Origin: Alcanivoracaceae bacterium
GTDB lineage: Bacteria > Pseudomonadota > Gammaproteobacteria > Xanthomonadales > Marinicellaceae
Length of the DNA: 64,000 nucleotides
Direction of reading: 5' to 3'
Assembly (NCBI GenBank): GCA_016744455.1
Contig: JADGEI010000003.1
Location: forward strand, 148,530-212,529
Each line of letters opens with the position of its first letter. Positions within the stretch are counted from its first letter, which is position 1. Below the pieces are notes generated by a model that was not told where the DNA came from, searched no databases, and was given only the letters and a program-made list of their open reading frames with translations. The position numbers and the translations under genes were made by a program. Below, one piece after another: positions 47,412 to 57,392 of the stretch.

Positions 47412-49340
47412 GTGTTAACTATCTCTTCATTTTTAAAACTGTTAAAAGAGTCTTTTAGAGACTTGTTGCCCATTATCTTGGTTATCCTGTTCTTTCAACT
47501 GGCAATTATTCAAGCGATTCCTGATGGCTGGGAAAGTACCGCCATCGGCTTAATCATTGTGGGTATTGGTTTGGCTATTTTCTTACTTGGGCTAGAGGTA
47601 GGTATTTTTCCAGTAGGCGAAGGACTGGCAAGAGATTTTGCCATTAAGGGTGCAATAGGCTGGATTGTTTTATTTTCTTTTATGTTAGGTTTTGGTACCA
47701 CTGTTGCAGAACCTGCTTTATTGGTTATTGCCGATAAAGCTTCTTTTGTCAGTAATGGCCGTATTGACTCATTTACTCTGAGAATGGTTGTAGCTTTTTC
47801 GGTAGGCTTTGCTATTGTGCTTGGAGTTTGGAGAATTATCAAAGGCCACCCTATTCATTACTATATTATTACAGGTTATATTTTAGTAGTTGCTGCCACG
47901 GCATTTTCTCCCTCAGAGATTGTTGGTCTTGCCTATGATTTAGGCGGAGTCACAACTTCGACAATTACAGTGCCACTGGTTGCTGCCTTAGGTATTGGCT
48001 TGGCATCCACTATTGAAGGCAGGAACCCGATACTTGATGGATTTGGTTTGATTGCTTTTGCCTCATTAACTCCTATGATATTTGTTCAGTTTTATGGAAT
48101 TTATGTCTATGAATTTGTAGATGTAGTTGATTTTTCTGGACCCATTAGCCACCAAATCGGAACATCAACATCTACAGGTTTCGTATTTGATCTTTCAGGA
48201 ATGCTAAAAGGTATTCTTAATATTTTCTTTGATGTATTACCCATATTAGCCATAATTTTCTTTTTCCAATACATGGTATTAAAAAAGGAAATAAAAAATT
48301 TAAAAGATATACTAATCGGATTTGTGTTGGTAATAATTGGGCTTTATGCCTTTGTTTTAGGCTTAGAAATGGGCTTGTTTACTTTAGGTGAAACCATGGC
48401 ATTTCAACTAACCCAACAGAACAACAATATCATTATTTATACTTTTGCATTTGCCATTGGTTTTTCAACCACAATGGCAGAACCATCACTGATTGCCATT
48501 GCAAAAAAAGCAAAAGAAATAAGTGATGAACGAGTCAATGATTTTATTCTGCGTTTATATGTCGCATTTGGTGTCGCCATTGGTATAGCTCTGGGTGCAT
48601 ATCGTATAGTCAATGGTGGAGAAATTGTTTATTACATTGTTATTGGCTATATGTTTGTTATTTTTCTCACATTTATGGCTCCCAAATACATTGTTCCTAT
48701 TGCCTATGACAGTGGTGGTGTCACCACCTCAACGGTTACCGTACCTCTCGTTGCTGCACTAGGATTAGGTCTAGCTACTAATATTGCTGGCAGAGATCCA
48801 CTAATTGATGGTTTTGGGCTTATAGCTTTTGCATCCTTATTTCCTATTCTAACCGTTATGATTTATGGCATTGTGGTTGATAAAATTGGCGTCAAAGGTA
48901 AAAAAGAATTGTTGGATATAAAACATAACGAACTTCGTTATGCATTGGCCGATGCAAGAAATATGAAACTTGCTACTGTAAATGTACATGAAACAGATAA
49001 AAGACACTCTTTTAGAGCACATTTTTCAACTATTCATGTCATTGTTCCAAAAGACAAAGAAGAAAAAGCTCTACTCGTTGCCAAAGAAGCAGGTGCAACT
49101 GGCGTAACCATAACCAATGCTCACGGCATGGGTTTAAAGGAGTTGTCAAATTTCTACAACAGACTACACAGTGGCAATACAGATGTACATCTTATGTTTA
49201 TAATCCTAAGTAAAAGGGTCAATAAAATGGTACAGAAAATTATGCTTGAACTTGATATTGTTGGAGAAGGTGCTGGCATTGTTTATGCTCAACCCATTAC
49301 ACACCTTAAAGGGTTAACTTTATCAATTGATGACCTATAA
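47412..49340 (+). CDS. Duplicated DUF1538 membrane protein with C-terminal PII-like domain
   Basis: A 642-residue inner-membrane protein. Two homologous halves, about 1-225 and 275-500, each contain [14 protein letters not shown] / [29 protein letters not shown] / [31 protein letters not shown] / [16 protein letters not shown] and [19 protein letters not shown] / [20 protein letters not shown] soluble tail (about 525-642) has the nitrogen-regulatory-PII-like segment [18 protein letters not shown]. The duplication suggests an inverted-repeat transporter with a built-in regulatory sensor. Function is unknown. The start is a GTG with a modest AGG site. Confidence 0.85.
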   Translation: MLTISSFLKLLKESFRDLLPIILVILFFQLAIIQAIPDGWESTAIGLIIVGIGLAIFLLGLEVGIFPVGEGLARDFAIKGAIGWIVLFSFMLGFGTTVAEPALLVIADKASFVSNGRIDSFTLRMVVAFSVGFAIVLGVWRIIKGHPIHYYIITGYILVVAATAFSPSEIVGLAYDLGGVTTSTITVPLVAALGIGLASTIEGRNPILDGFGLIAFASLTPMIFVQFYGIYVYEFVDVVDFSGPISHQIGTSTSTGFVFDLSGMLKGILNIFFDVLPILAIIFFFQYMVLKKEIKNLKDILIGFVLVIIGLYAFVLGLEMGLFTLGETMAFQLTQQNNNIIIYTFAFAIGFSTTMAEPSLIAIAKKAKEISDERVNDFILRLYVAFGVAIGIALGAYRIVNGGEIVYYIVIGYMFVIFLTFMAPKYIVPIAYDSGGVTTSTVTVPLVAALGLGLATNIAGRDPLIDGFGLIAFASLFPILTVMIYGIVVDKIGVKGKKELLDIKHNELRYALADARNMKLATVNVHETDKRHSFRAHFSTIHVIVPKDKEEKALLVAKEAGATGVTITNAHGMGLKELSNFYNRLHSGNTDVHLMFIILSKRVNKMVQKIMLELDIVGEGAGIVYAQPITHLKGLTLSIDDL

Positions 49341-49501
49341 AACAAATGGTAATAATGTTTCCTTTATATAGTAATGAACTACATTATTAAATAATTAGAA
49401 TTTGGCTAGCCATATCGTAAATTTTGACCCTCATTATATATGGTCTTTTTATAACTTTTAGATAGATCAAAAATACTACTGTGACAACTTCACAAGCTCA
49501 G

Positions 49502-50071
49502 CTATTTCATCCTGGGCAATGTCACGCCTTTTTGTCCTTGGTATTTGCCCTTTTTATCTTTGTAAGACACTGCGCATTCTTCATCGGATTCAAAGAATAA
49601 AAATTGGGCAACGCCTTCATTGGCATAAATTTTGGCTGGTAATGGCGTAGTATTGGAAAACTCTAAAGTAACATGGCCTTCCCACTCTGGTTCTAATGGT
49701 GTGACATTAACAATAATCCCACATCTGGCATAGGTTGATTTGCCTAAACAGATAGTTAATACGTTACGAGGTATTTTGATGTATTCAACGGTACGTGCCA
49801 AGCAAAAAGAATTGGGAGGAATAATACAAACATCTGACTTTATATCTACAAAACTTTCTGGGTCGAAATTTTTTGGGTCAACGATAGATGAGTTGATATT
49901 GGTAAAAATTTTAAATTCATCTGCGCAACGTACATCATAACCATAACTCGATGTACCGTAAGATATTCTTTTAGTCTTTACATCTGATGTTACTTGACCT
50001 TCTTCAAAGGGTGAAATCATACTATGCTCTAATGACATTCGACGTATCCACTTATCTGATTTAATTGCCAT
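49502..50071 (-). CDS. dcd: dCTP deaminase
   Basis: A 189-residue enzyme of the dCTP deaminase/dUTPase fold that makes dUTP for thymidylate synthesis. The conserved [55 protein letters not shown] with the catalytic Glu, and the C-terminal [18 protein letters not shown] are present. Length and motifs match the E. coli enzyme class, with no bifunctional signature visible. It follows apbC by 10 bp and is probably co-transcribed with pgi and apbC. Confidence 0.96.
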   Translation of the reverse strand: MAIKSDKWIRRMSLEHSMISPFEEGQVTSDVKTKRISYGTSSYGYDVRCADEFKIFTNINSSIVDPKNFDPESFVDIKSDVCIIPPNSFCLARTVEYIKIPRNVLTICLGKSTYARCGIIVNVTPLEPEWEGHVTLEFSNTTPLPAKIYANEGVAQFLFFESDEECAVSYKDKKGKYQGQKGVTLPRMK

Positions 50072-50081
50072 GGTATTTACC

Positions 50082-51125
50082 TTATAAGTTGTGTAATTTA
50101 AGTTCTGGTATGTCTTTATTAATATTAATCGGAAGCTCTGCCAACAATTGTGCCGTCTTCATAGCTATAGCCAATCCTTGATCGGAAACGTTTCCGCCAT
50201 TGCCCCATATGTTTTCTGGGTTACCTGAGTCCATATTTTCTCGGATAGAAACATTTAAGGGTAATTGACCCAGTAAATTAGTGTCAAATTTCTTTAGCAT
50301 TTTATGAGCCGCCCCTGCTCCAAAAATATAAGATTCATGATCACAGTTTGGGCAATGATAAACGCTCATGTTTTCAATCACGCCAAGCACTGGTATCTCA
50401 ACTTTCCTAAACATATTAAAGGCTTTTTGTGCATCTATCATTGATATGTCTTGTGGCGTTGTAACTATAACCGTAGCTGTAACCGGTATTTTTTGCACCA
50501 TAGTAAGTTGGATATCACCTGTACCTGGCGGCAAATCAATCAAAAGATAATCAACATCTTTCCAACGTGTCTCATCAACCATTTGCATAAGAGCTTTGGT
50601 TATCATCGAACCACGCCATATTGCAGGAGACTCTTCATCAATCATATAACCAAGTGACATGCTTTGAATACCGTCTGCATCAACAGGGGTGAAGCTCTTG
50701 TTATCTGGCGAACCTGGTTTACCATAATCTCCAAGCATTCTTGGCATACTTGGCCCATATATATCTGCATCAAGAATTGCTACGTTCGATCCTAATTTTT
50801 GTAAAGATTTTGCTAACATGACCGTAATGGTTGATTTACCAACACCACCTTTTCCAGAAGCAACTGCAATAATATTTTTTATGCCTTTTATTGGCTCTAT
50901 TCCACCTTTTGTTTTATGACTAGGTATTGTGGTATTGATTGTAAATTTTTTTTCATTGATGCATTCTGAAATCAATGACTTTTGCTGTTCTTCAAAGCCC
51001 TTGATTGGAAAACGATAATTAATTGAAATGTTTTCTACTTCTTTAACAATAATTGATTTTCCTAAGTTTAATTCCGTTATTGGGTTTTTTAAATGTTCTA
51101 AGCACTGTTTAATTGATTTAGTCAT
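50082..51125 (-). CDS. apbC: Mrp/ApbC-type iron-sulfur cluster carrier ATPase
   Basis: A 347-residue P-loop ATPase that carries 4Fe-4S clusters to apo-proteins. A short N-terminal domain (about 1-85) precedes the deviant Walker [15 protein letters not shown], then [31 protein letters not shown] and [18 protein letters not shown]. The cluster-binding CxxC is in [15 protein letters not shown]. It overlaps the pgi stop by 8 bp. Confidence 0.94.
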   Translation of the reverse strand: MTKSIKQCLEHLKNPITELNLGKSIIVKEVENISINYRFPIKGFEEQQKSLISECINEKKFTINTTIPSHKTKGGIEPIKGIKNIIAVASGKGGVGKSTITVMLAKSLQKLGSNVAILDADIYGPSMPRMLGDYGKPGSPDNKSFTPVDADGIQSMSLGYMIDEESPAIWRGSMITKALMQMVDETRWKDVDYLLIDLPPGTGDIQLTMVQKIPVTATVIVTTPQDISMIDAQKAFNMFRKVEIPVLGVIENMSVYHCPNCDHESYIFGAGAAHKMLKKFDTNLLGQLPLNVSIRENMDSGNPENIWGNGGNVSDQGLAIAMKTAQLLAELPININKDIPELKLHNL

Positions 51126-52668
51126 GTTTTAAAGCTCTTTCTAATAACTGTTGAGTTGATGGATCTAGACGTACATCTTTCAATGTGTCATCTTGAATAT
51201 GTTCGACGATTTCTCTGGCAATTTTTTTACCCAATTCAACACCCGGTTGGTCAAAGCAGTTTATATTCCAAATAACTGACTGAACAAATATCATGTGCTC
51301 ATACAATGCCAACAATTGCCCTAATGAACTAGCTGTTAATTTATTCAACAATAGCGTTGTACTAGGACGATTACCCGGGCAATTAAATTCATCATGTGTG
51401 TCATCACTACCATTCATCAAAGCCGCTGCTTGAGACATCATATTGATGAGCAAATAATTTTTTGCATCCGTATGCTCACCTATTACACCTATAAAATCGA
51501 TAGGCAAAACATCTTTTCCTTGATGAAAAGCCTGAAAAAAGGCGTGTTGAGATAATTGCCCATGATCACCAAACAGCCATGGAGAAGTAGATATAGTTAA
51601 CTGTTCACCATTGACATCATGCATCTTACCATTACTTTCCATCATAAGCTGTTGCAACCACGCAGGTAAATGTTTCAAATTTGCATCATATGGTATAACC
51701 GCATACGCAGATAAATGCATAAAATTTCTATACCATATCGATACCATCGCCATTAATATTGGTATGTTTTTATCAAAACCTGTTTTTTCAAAATGTTGGT
51801 CCATAGTTTCAGCCCCAGAAAGAAACTCAAGAAACCTCACCTCGCCAATTGCCATTAACAATGGAAAACCTATAGCAGACCAAACTGAAAAACGGCCACC
51901 AGTGGCAGTATCGAAAGGCATTATATGAGACTCAGGAATCCCTAACGAAATGGCTTTTTCACAATTTGCGGTTGCCGCAACAAAAGAGTGATTAGTGCCT
52001 TTTGGATTATATCCTTTAGTACCATTTAAAACAGTAAGTAGTGACTCAGTATTTTTCAAGGTTTCAATGGTCCCCAAGCTTTTAGAACTCAAGCAAAATA
52101 AGGTGCTTTTAATATCGATTGATTTTAAAATACTTAGTAATCTGACATCATCTACACTAGCAAAATACAACACCTGAACATGGCTGTTAATTTGTAAGTC
52201 AGTCAATGCCTGAATAGCAACTTTAGGGCCTAAATACGACCCCCCAATCCCTATGTTAACCACTGTTTTAATTTTGTTATTAAATGCGGACTTCCACTTG
52301 CCAGATGCATAGTTCTTTGCTACTTCAAACATTTTGTCGCGATCGTGTTGCATTGATTCACTTAACGGAATTTTACGTTGAGCTGTGTGAGTAGCTGGTT
52401 TATTTTCTGAGACATTTATTTTAGCGCCCGAAAAAAGAGCCTGTATTTTTTTATCTAAATTAGCATGTTTTGCCAATGCCAACAAGTGGTTCAATACATC
52501 TTGATTAATCCAGTTTTTAGAAAAATCAACGTATATATCTTTGTATTCATGCGAAAACATTTTCACTCGATTTGTATCGTTAGAAAACAAACCTTGCAAA
52601 TCTTTAATTGACTCATCATTTGCAAGTCGTTTGAGTTTTTGCCATTGATCAGAAAAGTTTTGATTCAT
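51118..52668 (-). CDS. pgi: Glucose-6-phosphate isomerase
   Basis: A 516-residue enzyme converting glucose 6-phosphate and fructose 6-phosphate, in glycolysis. Seen are TVVNIGIGGSYLGPKVAIQAL, KGTNHSFVAATANCEKA, GGRFSVWSAIGFPLLMAIG (the PGI signature), and INCFDQPGVELGKKIARE near the C-terminus. The frame opens at 52722, but family members start near NQNFSDQWQKL, so 52668 is preferred; neither start has a good ribosome site. It leads the pgi-apbC-dcd group. Confidence 0.95.
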   Translation of the reverse strand: MNQNFSDQWQKLKRLANDESIKDLQGLFSNDTNRVKMFSHEYKDIYVDFSKNWINQDVLNHLLALAKHANLDKKIQALFSGAKINVSENKPATHTAQRKIPLSESMQHDRDKMFEVAKNYASGKWKSAFNNKIKTVVNIGIGGSYLGPKVAIQALTDLQINSHVQVLYFASVDDVRLLSILKSIDIKSTLFCLSSKSLGTIETLKNTESLLTVLNGTKGYNPKGTNHSFVAATANCEKAISLGIPESHIMPFDTATGGRFSVWSAIGFPLLMAIGEVRFLEFLSGAETMDQHFEKTGFDKNIPILMAMVSIWYRNFMHLSAYAVIPYDANLKHLPAWLQQLMMESNGKMHDVNGEQLTISTSPWLFGDHGQLSQHAFFQAFHQGKDVLPIDFIGVIGEHTDAKNYLLINMMSQAAALMNGSDDTHDEFNCPGNRPSTTLLLNKLTASSLGQLLALYEHMIFVQSVIWNINCFDQPGVELGKKIAREIVEHIQDDTLKDVRLDPSTQQLLERALKHD

Positions 52669-52780
52669 CTGTTTTTGAGTTAATGTGTGAATTGTAAAAG
52701 ATAGAGCATTGTATGCAATCATTGATTATTGGTCAAGTGGTGTGACCAAGTGCACATCTATGTTTATCATAATCCTGTAA

Positions 52781-52813
52781 GCAAAAAAAACCCATCCAGT
52801 CCTGGATGGGTTT
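52781..52813 (-). terminator. Intrinsic terminator of the candidate sRNA / pcnB-folK
   Basis: A perfect 12-bp stem of sequence AAACCCATCCAG with a 2-nt loop and a run of eight T on the minus side. Confidence 0.85.
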
Positions 52814-52893
52814 ATGAAATGCTATATATTATTTAATCTATGCCCTGTGTCGTTTCGAAGTGAGGAAATGAAAAGTAACCTTCTCCAAAACAT
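52782..52893 (-). ncRNA. Candidate small RNA between pcnB-folK and pgi
   Basis: A free-standing unit on the minus strand: promoter TTGCGT (52928-52923), 17-bp spacer, TAATAT (52905-52900), expected start near 52893, about 110 nt of transcript, and a strong terminator (stem 52788-52799 with 52802-52813, then eight T). The body holds a GGAGAAGG and no ribosome site; a 23-codon ATG frame begins near the 5' end but lacks a leader. It matches no RNA family I can recall. It could instead be only the terminator region of pcnB-folK. Confidence 0.5.
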
Positions 52894-52899
52894 GCGTGT

Positions 52900-52928
52900 A
52901 TATTAGCAACATGGAGTCATTTACGCAA
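52900..52928 (-). promoter_or_regulatory. Sigma70 promoter of the candidate sRNA
   Basis: TTGCGT (52928-52923), 17 bp, then TAATAT (52905-52900) on the minus strand. There is no protein start downstream with a ribosome site before the terminator. Confidence 0.5.
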
Positions 52929-53009
52929 CCAATATTTCCTTTTTTGCCACAAAACCTATATTATTGTCGCATATATACGACTTTTTCTGATTTTGTGGTA
53001 TTTATACCA

Positions 53010-54737
53010 CTATATTATCGCTATTATTTCCTTATCTTGTTCTTTTTTATCAATATACTTAGAGATATTACCTGCCTTTGGTATGACTAAATTAGGAGAA
53101 ATCTCATTTAAAGGGGCTAAAACAAAGCTTCTTTTTGTCATATGAGGGTGAGGAATAGTTAAGTGTGGCTGATTCACCACATTGTTTGAATAAAGCAATA
53201 TATCGATATCTATCAATCTTGGCCCCCATTTTTCCGCCTCGACACGGCCCATTTCGGTTTCAATTTCCTGCACTTTAGTTAAAAGGGTTTTGGGTTTTAG
53301 TGTTGTTGACACTTTAATTACCGTATTAACAAAATCATCTTGGTCTGTTTTACCCCATGCTTTAGTCAAATATAACCGAGCAACTTTCATTAATTTTACA
53401 TTATGCAATTCAGATATATGTTGAATAGCGGCCTTAATGTTTTCCTGAGTATCACCAATATTACTACCTAGGGCCAAATAACACACTTTCCCTTCTGCAG
53501 ATTTAGATTTTTGTTTTGAGAAAATTATTTCTTTTTGTTCAGAATCAGATAATGTTTGTATGTGGGTCCACCATTCACCTAGTCGTTTTACCTCTTCACT
53601 TTCTCCATGTCGAAGTAATAAAAAATCATATGCTGCTCTAAAACGATGATGTTCAAGTGTATAATAAACTTTTTTGCCTCTTGTTCGCTGGAAACGGTTT
53701 TGCAAAATCCATATATGCCTCATTCCAGCTTGAATCATTTTGGGAATAACTAATTTTTGCCTAGTAAGTTGAAAAACTTCATTTGCAGCATTGTTTACAG
53801 CGTCATAATGATTTGTGCCATTTGCTGTATAGTGATTAACTTTTCTAACGATGATTGGCCATAAAAAACAAGCAAATAGAAATATTGGTGTAACACTTTT
53901 ATTTAAAGCTATACGCTTATCCGTGCTCCTTAATGCATTGTGTATAAATTCGATGTTTTCATTATTAGAATTTAAACTCTTACTCACTTGAGGAAAAATA
54001 TATTGAAACAATAACAATTCCTGCATTAGGTCAAAGGACTTAAAAGCATAACCGCTATGAAATAACTTTATCAATTCATCAAATAATCGCGCCATAGAAA
54101 CATTAGCCAAAGTTTTGTGTTGCTTTATCACTGCTTGCCTCGTCTCTATAGAAAGCCTTAAATCCAATTTTGTTTGAAAACGTATAGCTCTAATCATTCG
54201 AATAGGGTCTTCTATAATTCTCTTAGTGTCATCACCAATAAATTCTAATTTAGCATTTTTAATATCCTCGACACCGTTACAATAATCTAAAATATTGGCA
54301 TTTTCTATGTCAAAATAAAGGGCATTACATGTAAAGTCGCGGCGAATAGCATCTTGCTCAATGGTTCCAAAGGTATTATCTGATACAATGTGACCCTGCT
54401 TTACAACTCTTTGATCTTGAGCAGTGTGGCCACGAAAGGTTGCTACTTCATACATTTCACGATTATGGTAGACGTGTGCCAAACGAAATCGCCGGCCAAT
54501 TATCCGGCAATCACGTTTAAATAAATATTTGATTTCTTCAGGCGTTGCATTGGTAGCAATATCAAAATCTTTTGGGTGCATACCCAACAACAAATCACGC
54601 ACAGCACCACCGACTATGTAGGCTTGAAAACCATTTTCGATTAGTCTTGTTGTAATTACGCGTGCTGAAGGTATGATTTGGTCAATACTTATTCCATGTT
54701 GTGACTGGTTATAAGTTTGAAGTTTGATTTTTGACAA
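53010..54737 (-). CDS. pcnB-folK: Fused poly(A) polymerase and HPPK (PcnB-FolK)
   Basis: A 575-residue chain with two enzymes. Residues 1 to about 415 are PcnB: nucleotidyltransferase motif FQAYIVGGAVRDLLLGMHPKDFDIATNA, FRLAHVY and RDFTCNALYFDI with catalytic carboxylates, then the RNA-binding region PIRMIRAIRFQTKL. It adds poly(A) tails that speed RNA decay. Residues about 425-575 are FolK: CYLALGSNIGDTQENI, KAWGKTDQDDFVN and GPRLIDIDILLYSN, the pyrophosphokinase of folate synthesis. The genes are usually neighbours; here they form one frame without a stop between. A hairpin follows the stop at 52995-53010. Confidence 0.9.
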   Translation of the reverse strand: MSKIKLQTYNQSQHGISIDQIIPSARVITTRLIENGFQAYIVGGAVRDLLLGMHPKDFDIATNATPEEIKYLFKRDCRIIGRRFRLAHVYHNREMYEVATFRGHTAQDQRVVKQGHIVSDNTFGTIEQDAIRRDFTCNALYFDIENANILDYCNGVEDIKNAKLEFIGDDTKRIIEDPIRMIRAIRFQTKLDLRLSIETRQAVIKQHKTLANVSMARLFDELIKLFHSGYAFKSFDLMQELLLFQYIFPQVSKSLNSNNENIEFIHNALRSTDKRIALNKSVTPIFLFACFLWPIIVRKVNHYTANGTNHYDAVNNAANEVFQLTRQKLVIPKMIQAGMRHIWILQNRFQRTRGKKVYYTLEHHRFRAAYDFLLLRHGESEEVKRLGEWWTHIQTLSDSEQKEIIFSKQKSKSAEGKVCYLALGSNIGDTQENIKAAIQHISELHNVKLMKVARLYLTKAWGKTDQDDFVNTVIKVSTTLKPKTLLTKVQEIETEMGRVEAEKWGPRLIDIDILLYSNNVVNQPHLTIPHPHMTKRSFVLAPLNEISPNLVIPKAGNISKYIDKKEQDKEIIAII

Positions 54738-54760
54738 TTTTTATTAAAACTCGCTATTTT
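54731..54760 (+). promoter_or_regulatory. Possible promoter of ferredoxin gene
   Basis: TTGACA at 54731-54736 with an 18-bp spacer and TATTTT at 54755-54760. It overlaps the first bases of the divergent pcnB-folK gene and lies about 100 bp before fdxA. Confidence 0.35.
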
Positions 54761-54866
54761 TTTACTTTACCATTTACTAATATAAGTGGATAATAGGCTA
54801 CTTTGCGAAATACCAACCAATATTTAACGCAAGTTTAACATTGTTTGAATGAAATTGGAGAATTAA

Positions 54867-55190
54867 ATGACATTTGTGGTAACTGAAGCCTGTATTAAGT
54901 GTAAATATACAGATTGTGTAGAGGTATGCCCTGTGGATTGTTTTCACGAAGGCCCAAATTTTCTGGTTATTGATCCGGAAGAGTGTATTGATTGCACATT
55001 ATGTGAACCTGAATGTCCAATCGAGGCTATTTATCCTGAAGATGATTTACCTGAAGGTCAGGAAAAATTTATTAAAATAAATGCAGACCTTTCGCCAAAA
55101 TGGCCTGTCATTACCCACATGAAGGATGCTCCTGAGGATGCGGAAGAATGGGAAGATGTGCTAGAAAAACTGCACCTGTTAGAAGAATAA
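54867..55190 (+). CDS. fdxA: 7Fe ferredoxin FdxA
   Basis: A 107-residue ferredoxin with one 3Fe-4S and one 4Fe-4S cluster. The cysteine sets are [17 protein letters not shown] and [12 protein letters not shown], and the long acidic C-terminal tail ([20 protein letters not shown]) is typical of the FdxA/Azotobacter ferredoxin I type. A GGAGA ribosome site lies 5 bp before its start. It is a soluble electron carrier. Confidence 0.96.
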   Translation: MTFVVTEACIKCKYTDCVEVCPVDCFHEGPNFLVIDPEECIDCTLCEPECPIEAIYPEDDLPEGQEKFIKINADLSPKWPVITHMKDAPEDAEEWEDVLEKLHLLEE

Positions 55191-55297
55191 TTTTAGCCCT
55201 TTATTCTCCCAATAACACGTGATGATTTGTCAACAAGTGACATCGGCCGCTTTGTAAATCTCAAGGGCGCGTTAAAAACCCACAAAAACTAGTTGCT

Positions 55298-56887
55298 TTA
55301 TTTAGCACCTAAAATAACATCACTAATTTTTTCAGCTATCATGATAGTTGGTGCATTCGTGTTTCCAGAGACTAGGTTTGGCATAATTGATGCGTCAATA
55401 ACACGCAACCCTTCTATTCCGTGTACCTTTAATTCATTATCCACTACGGCCATTTCATCACTACCCATTTTACACGTACCGACAGGGTGGTAAATTGTTT
55501 CCGCCTTATTGCGTATAAATTGCTCTATTCCAGCTTCGCTTTGTACATCATCTCCAGGAAATATTTCTGGCTCTCTGAAAGCATCAAATGCACTACTTGC
55601 AAAAATATTCCTTTGAATTTCAAATCCTTTTTTCATGTAGGCCAAATCCTGAGATTCAGACAAATAATTTGCAAATATTTTTATCGGTTGTTGTGGATCT
55701 TTTGAAGCCAGTTTAAGTGACCCCCGGCTTTGTGGGCGTAAATAACACATGTGTAGAGTATATCCATTGCCCTTCAATCGATTTCGTCCATGATCATCTA
55801 AAATAGCGGGTACAAAATGAAATTGTAAATCAGGCCACTCTTCTTTATTCAAGTCGGTTTTCAAAAAACCTCCAGCTTCCGCAGCATTCGATGTTCCCGG
55901 TCCTGACTTGAATAAATAAAACTGTAATGCCGCCTTTAATTCATTTAGTCGGTCATATGTAATATTTTTTGAACACCTTTGTACCACGCAAACATCCAAA
56001 TGATCTTGTAAGTTTTCTCCTACACCTTTGAGTTCTTGTGTTGTTTTTATTCCGTGACTCTCTAAGTCACAAGCATTACCTATACCTGAAAGCATCAACA
56101 ACTGTGGAGAGTTTAATGCCCCGCCAGATAAAAGTACTTCGTTATTAGCACTTACCTTAACAAAATCACCTTTGTGATTTACCTCAACACCTTGTGCTTT
56201 ACCATTGTTAATTATAATCTTTTGGCAAGTCGCCTTGGTCCAAACCGTTAAATTATTTCTGTTCTGAACTGGCTTTAGATAAGCTTGTGCAGTTGAATTT
56301 CTTGAGCCATTACTTTGAGTAACTTGATAAAGCCCAAAACCTCTTTGATGTTCTCCATTAAAGTCTCTAGTAAGACCGTAACCCTGTTGTTGGCAGGCCG
56401 ACAAAAAAGTTTCGGTTAATTGATTATGGTACTTAAGGTCATTAACTTGTAACAAACCTGCATTGCCATGATACTCATTGGCTATCCTATGGTTATTTTC
56501 ACTCTTGATAAAATAGGGCAAAACATCATTAAAACCCCAACCTTTATTACCCTCTTGTTCCCATAGGTCATAATCTTTTTTATGCCCTCGACAGTAACAC
56601 ATAGCATTGATGGAGCTTGATCCTCCCAAAACTTTACCTCTTGGCCAATACAACTGACGGTTATTAAGATGGGGTTCTGGTTCAGTATAGTAGTTCCAAT
56701 TAAGTGATTTTAGGTTTACTAGTTTAGCAATACCTGCCGGCATATGTATAAATGGGTGCCAATCTTTACTTCCAGCCTCTAACAACAATACCTTACAATC
56801 AGGGTTTGCAGACAACCTATTAGCTAAGACACAGCCCGCTGATCCTGCACCTACAATAATATAATCAAAATTATTTTTCTTAGACAT
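55298..56887 (-). CDS. GMC-family FAD oxidoreductase (choline/alcohol dehydrogenase-like)
   Basis: A 529-residue flavoprotein. Residues 7-36 form the FAD-binding IIVGAGSAGCVLANRLS fold; GKVLGGSSSINAMCYCRG is GMC signature 1 near 80-97, GALNSPQLLMLSGIG signature 2 near 257-271, and the C-terminal catalytic His is in HPVGTCKMG, with a second in VSGNTNAPTIMIAEK. It oxidises an alcohol to an aldehyde and passes electrons to a quinone or similar acceptor. No betB, betI or betaine transporter lies near, so choline is unlikely to be certain; alkanol or polyethylene glycol dehydrogenases look alike. Confidence 0.88.
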   Translation of the reverse strand: MSKKNNFDYIIVGAGSAGCVLANRLSANPDCKVLLLEAGSKDWHPFIHMPAGIAKLVNLKSLNWNYYTEPEPHLNNRQLYWPRGKVLGGSSSINAMCYCRGHKKDYDLWEQEGNKGWGFNDVLPYFIKSENNHRIANEYHGNAGLLQVNDLKYHNQLTETFLSACQQQGYGLTRDFNGEHQRGFGLYQVTQSNGSRNSTAQAYLKPVQNRNNLTVWTKATCQKIIINNGKAQGVEVNHKGDFVKVSANNEVLLSGGALNSPQLLMLSGIGNACDLESHGIKTTQELKGVGENLQDHLDVCVVQRCSKNITYDRLNELKAALQFYLFKSGPGTSNAAEAGGFLKTDLNKEEWPDLQFHFVPAILDDHGRNRLKGNGYTLHMCYLRPQSRGSLKLASKDPQQPIKIFANYLSESQDLAYMKKGFEIQRNIFASSAFDAFREPEIFPGDDVQSEAGIEQFIRNKAETIYHPVGTCKMGSDEMAVVDNELKVHGIEGLRVIDASIMPNLVSGNTNAPTIMIAEKISDVILGAK

Positions 56888-56945
56888 ATGTCAACCAAAT
56901 TGTTAAATTCACGTTTTCAATTATAACTTAACAGAGGAAATAATT

Positions 56946-57185
56946 ATGTATAAACAATCTTTTAAAACCACAATTTTAGTTGTTAGTCTGCTCTTGGTTG
57001 CCAGTCAGTCCACACTTGCAAACCAACCAAGAATGCATGCAGCTCTAGACTCGTTGAATGTCGCAGAAAAAGAGTTGAAAAAAGCCACCCATGATAAAGG
57101 CGGGCACAGAGCTAAAGCTTTAGAGCTCATTCGTAAGGCAAAAAAACAAGTCAGAAAAGCCATCAAATACGATAACAGAAATTAA
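56946..57185 (+). CDS. Small exported helical protein, conserved in Proteobacteria
   Basis: A 79-residue protein with a signal peptide (about 1-25, ending TLANQ) and a single helical, charged domain: MHAALDSLNVAEKELKKA, DKGGHRAKALELIRKA, and the end AIKYDNRN. The HMQAAL...DKGGHRAKALELI...I-YD pattern is one I recognise from small conserved hypothetical proteins of Xanthomonas and Pseudomonas, probably periplasmic. Function unknown. A strong AGAGGA site precedes it and a hairpin (57195-57212) follows. Confidence 0.75.
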   Translation: MYKQSFKTTILVVSLLLVASQSTLANQPRMHAALDSLNVAEKELKKATHDKGGHRAKALELIRKAKKQVRKAIKYDNRN

Positions 57186-57194
57186 TTTTACTAG

Positions 57195-57212
57195 AGAGTT
57201 TTGTACAACTCT
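57195..57212 (+). terminator. Weak hairpin after the small exported protein
   Basis: A 6-bp stem AGAGTT/AACTCT with a 6-nt loop lies just past the stop. No clear T-run follows, so it is weak. Confidence 0.35.
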
Positions 57213-57392
57213 GTGACAATGGATAAAAGAGTGGTAAATACACCGACCGATCAAGGCCTAAAATTTGTAGATAGCTCTCTATTTTTACAAATCTTTAACG
57301 ATCAACTGTGTTTATGAGCAACTTTTTCAAACGTTTCACTAGTGATACAAAACTCTCTATTTATTAAAATTAACCGAATAGTGAAAAAGGGT

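Noticed and set aside
52995..53010. GTGGTA/TACCAC hairpin at the pcnB-folK stop as terminator
   Set aside because: The minus-strand sequence after it lacks a T-run; the strong terminator lies 200 bp further on.
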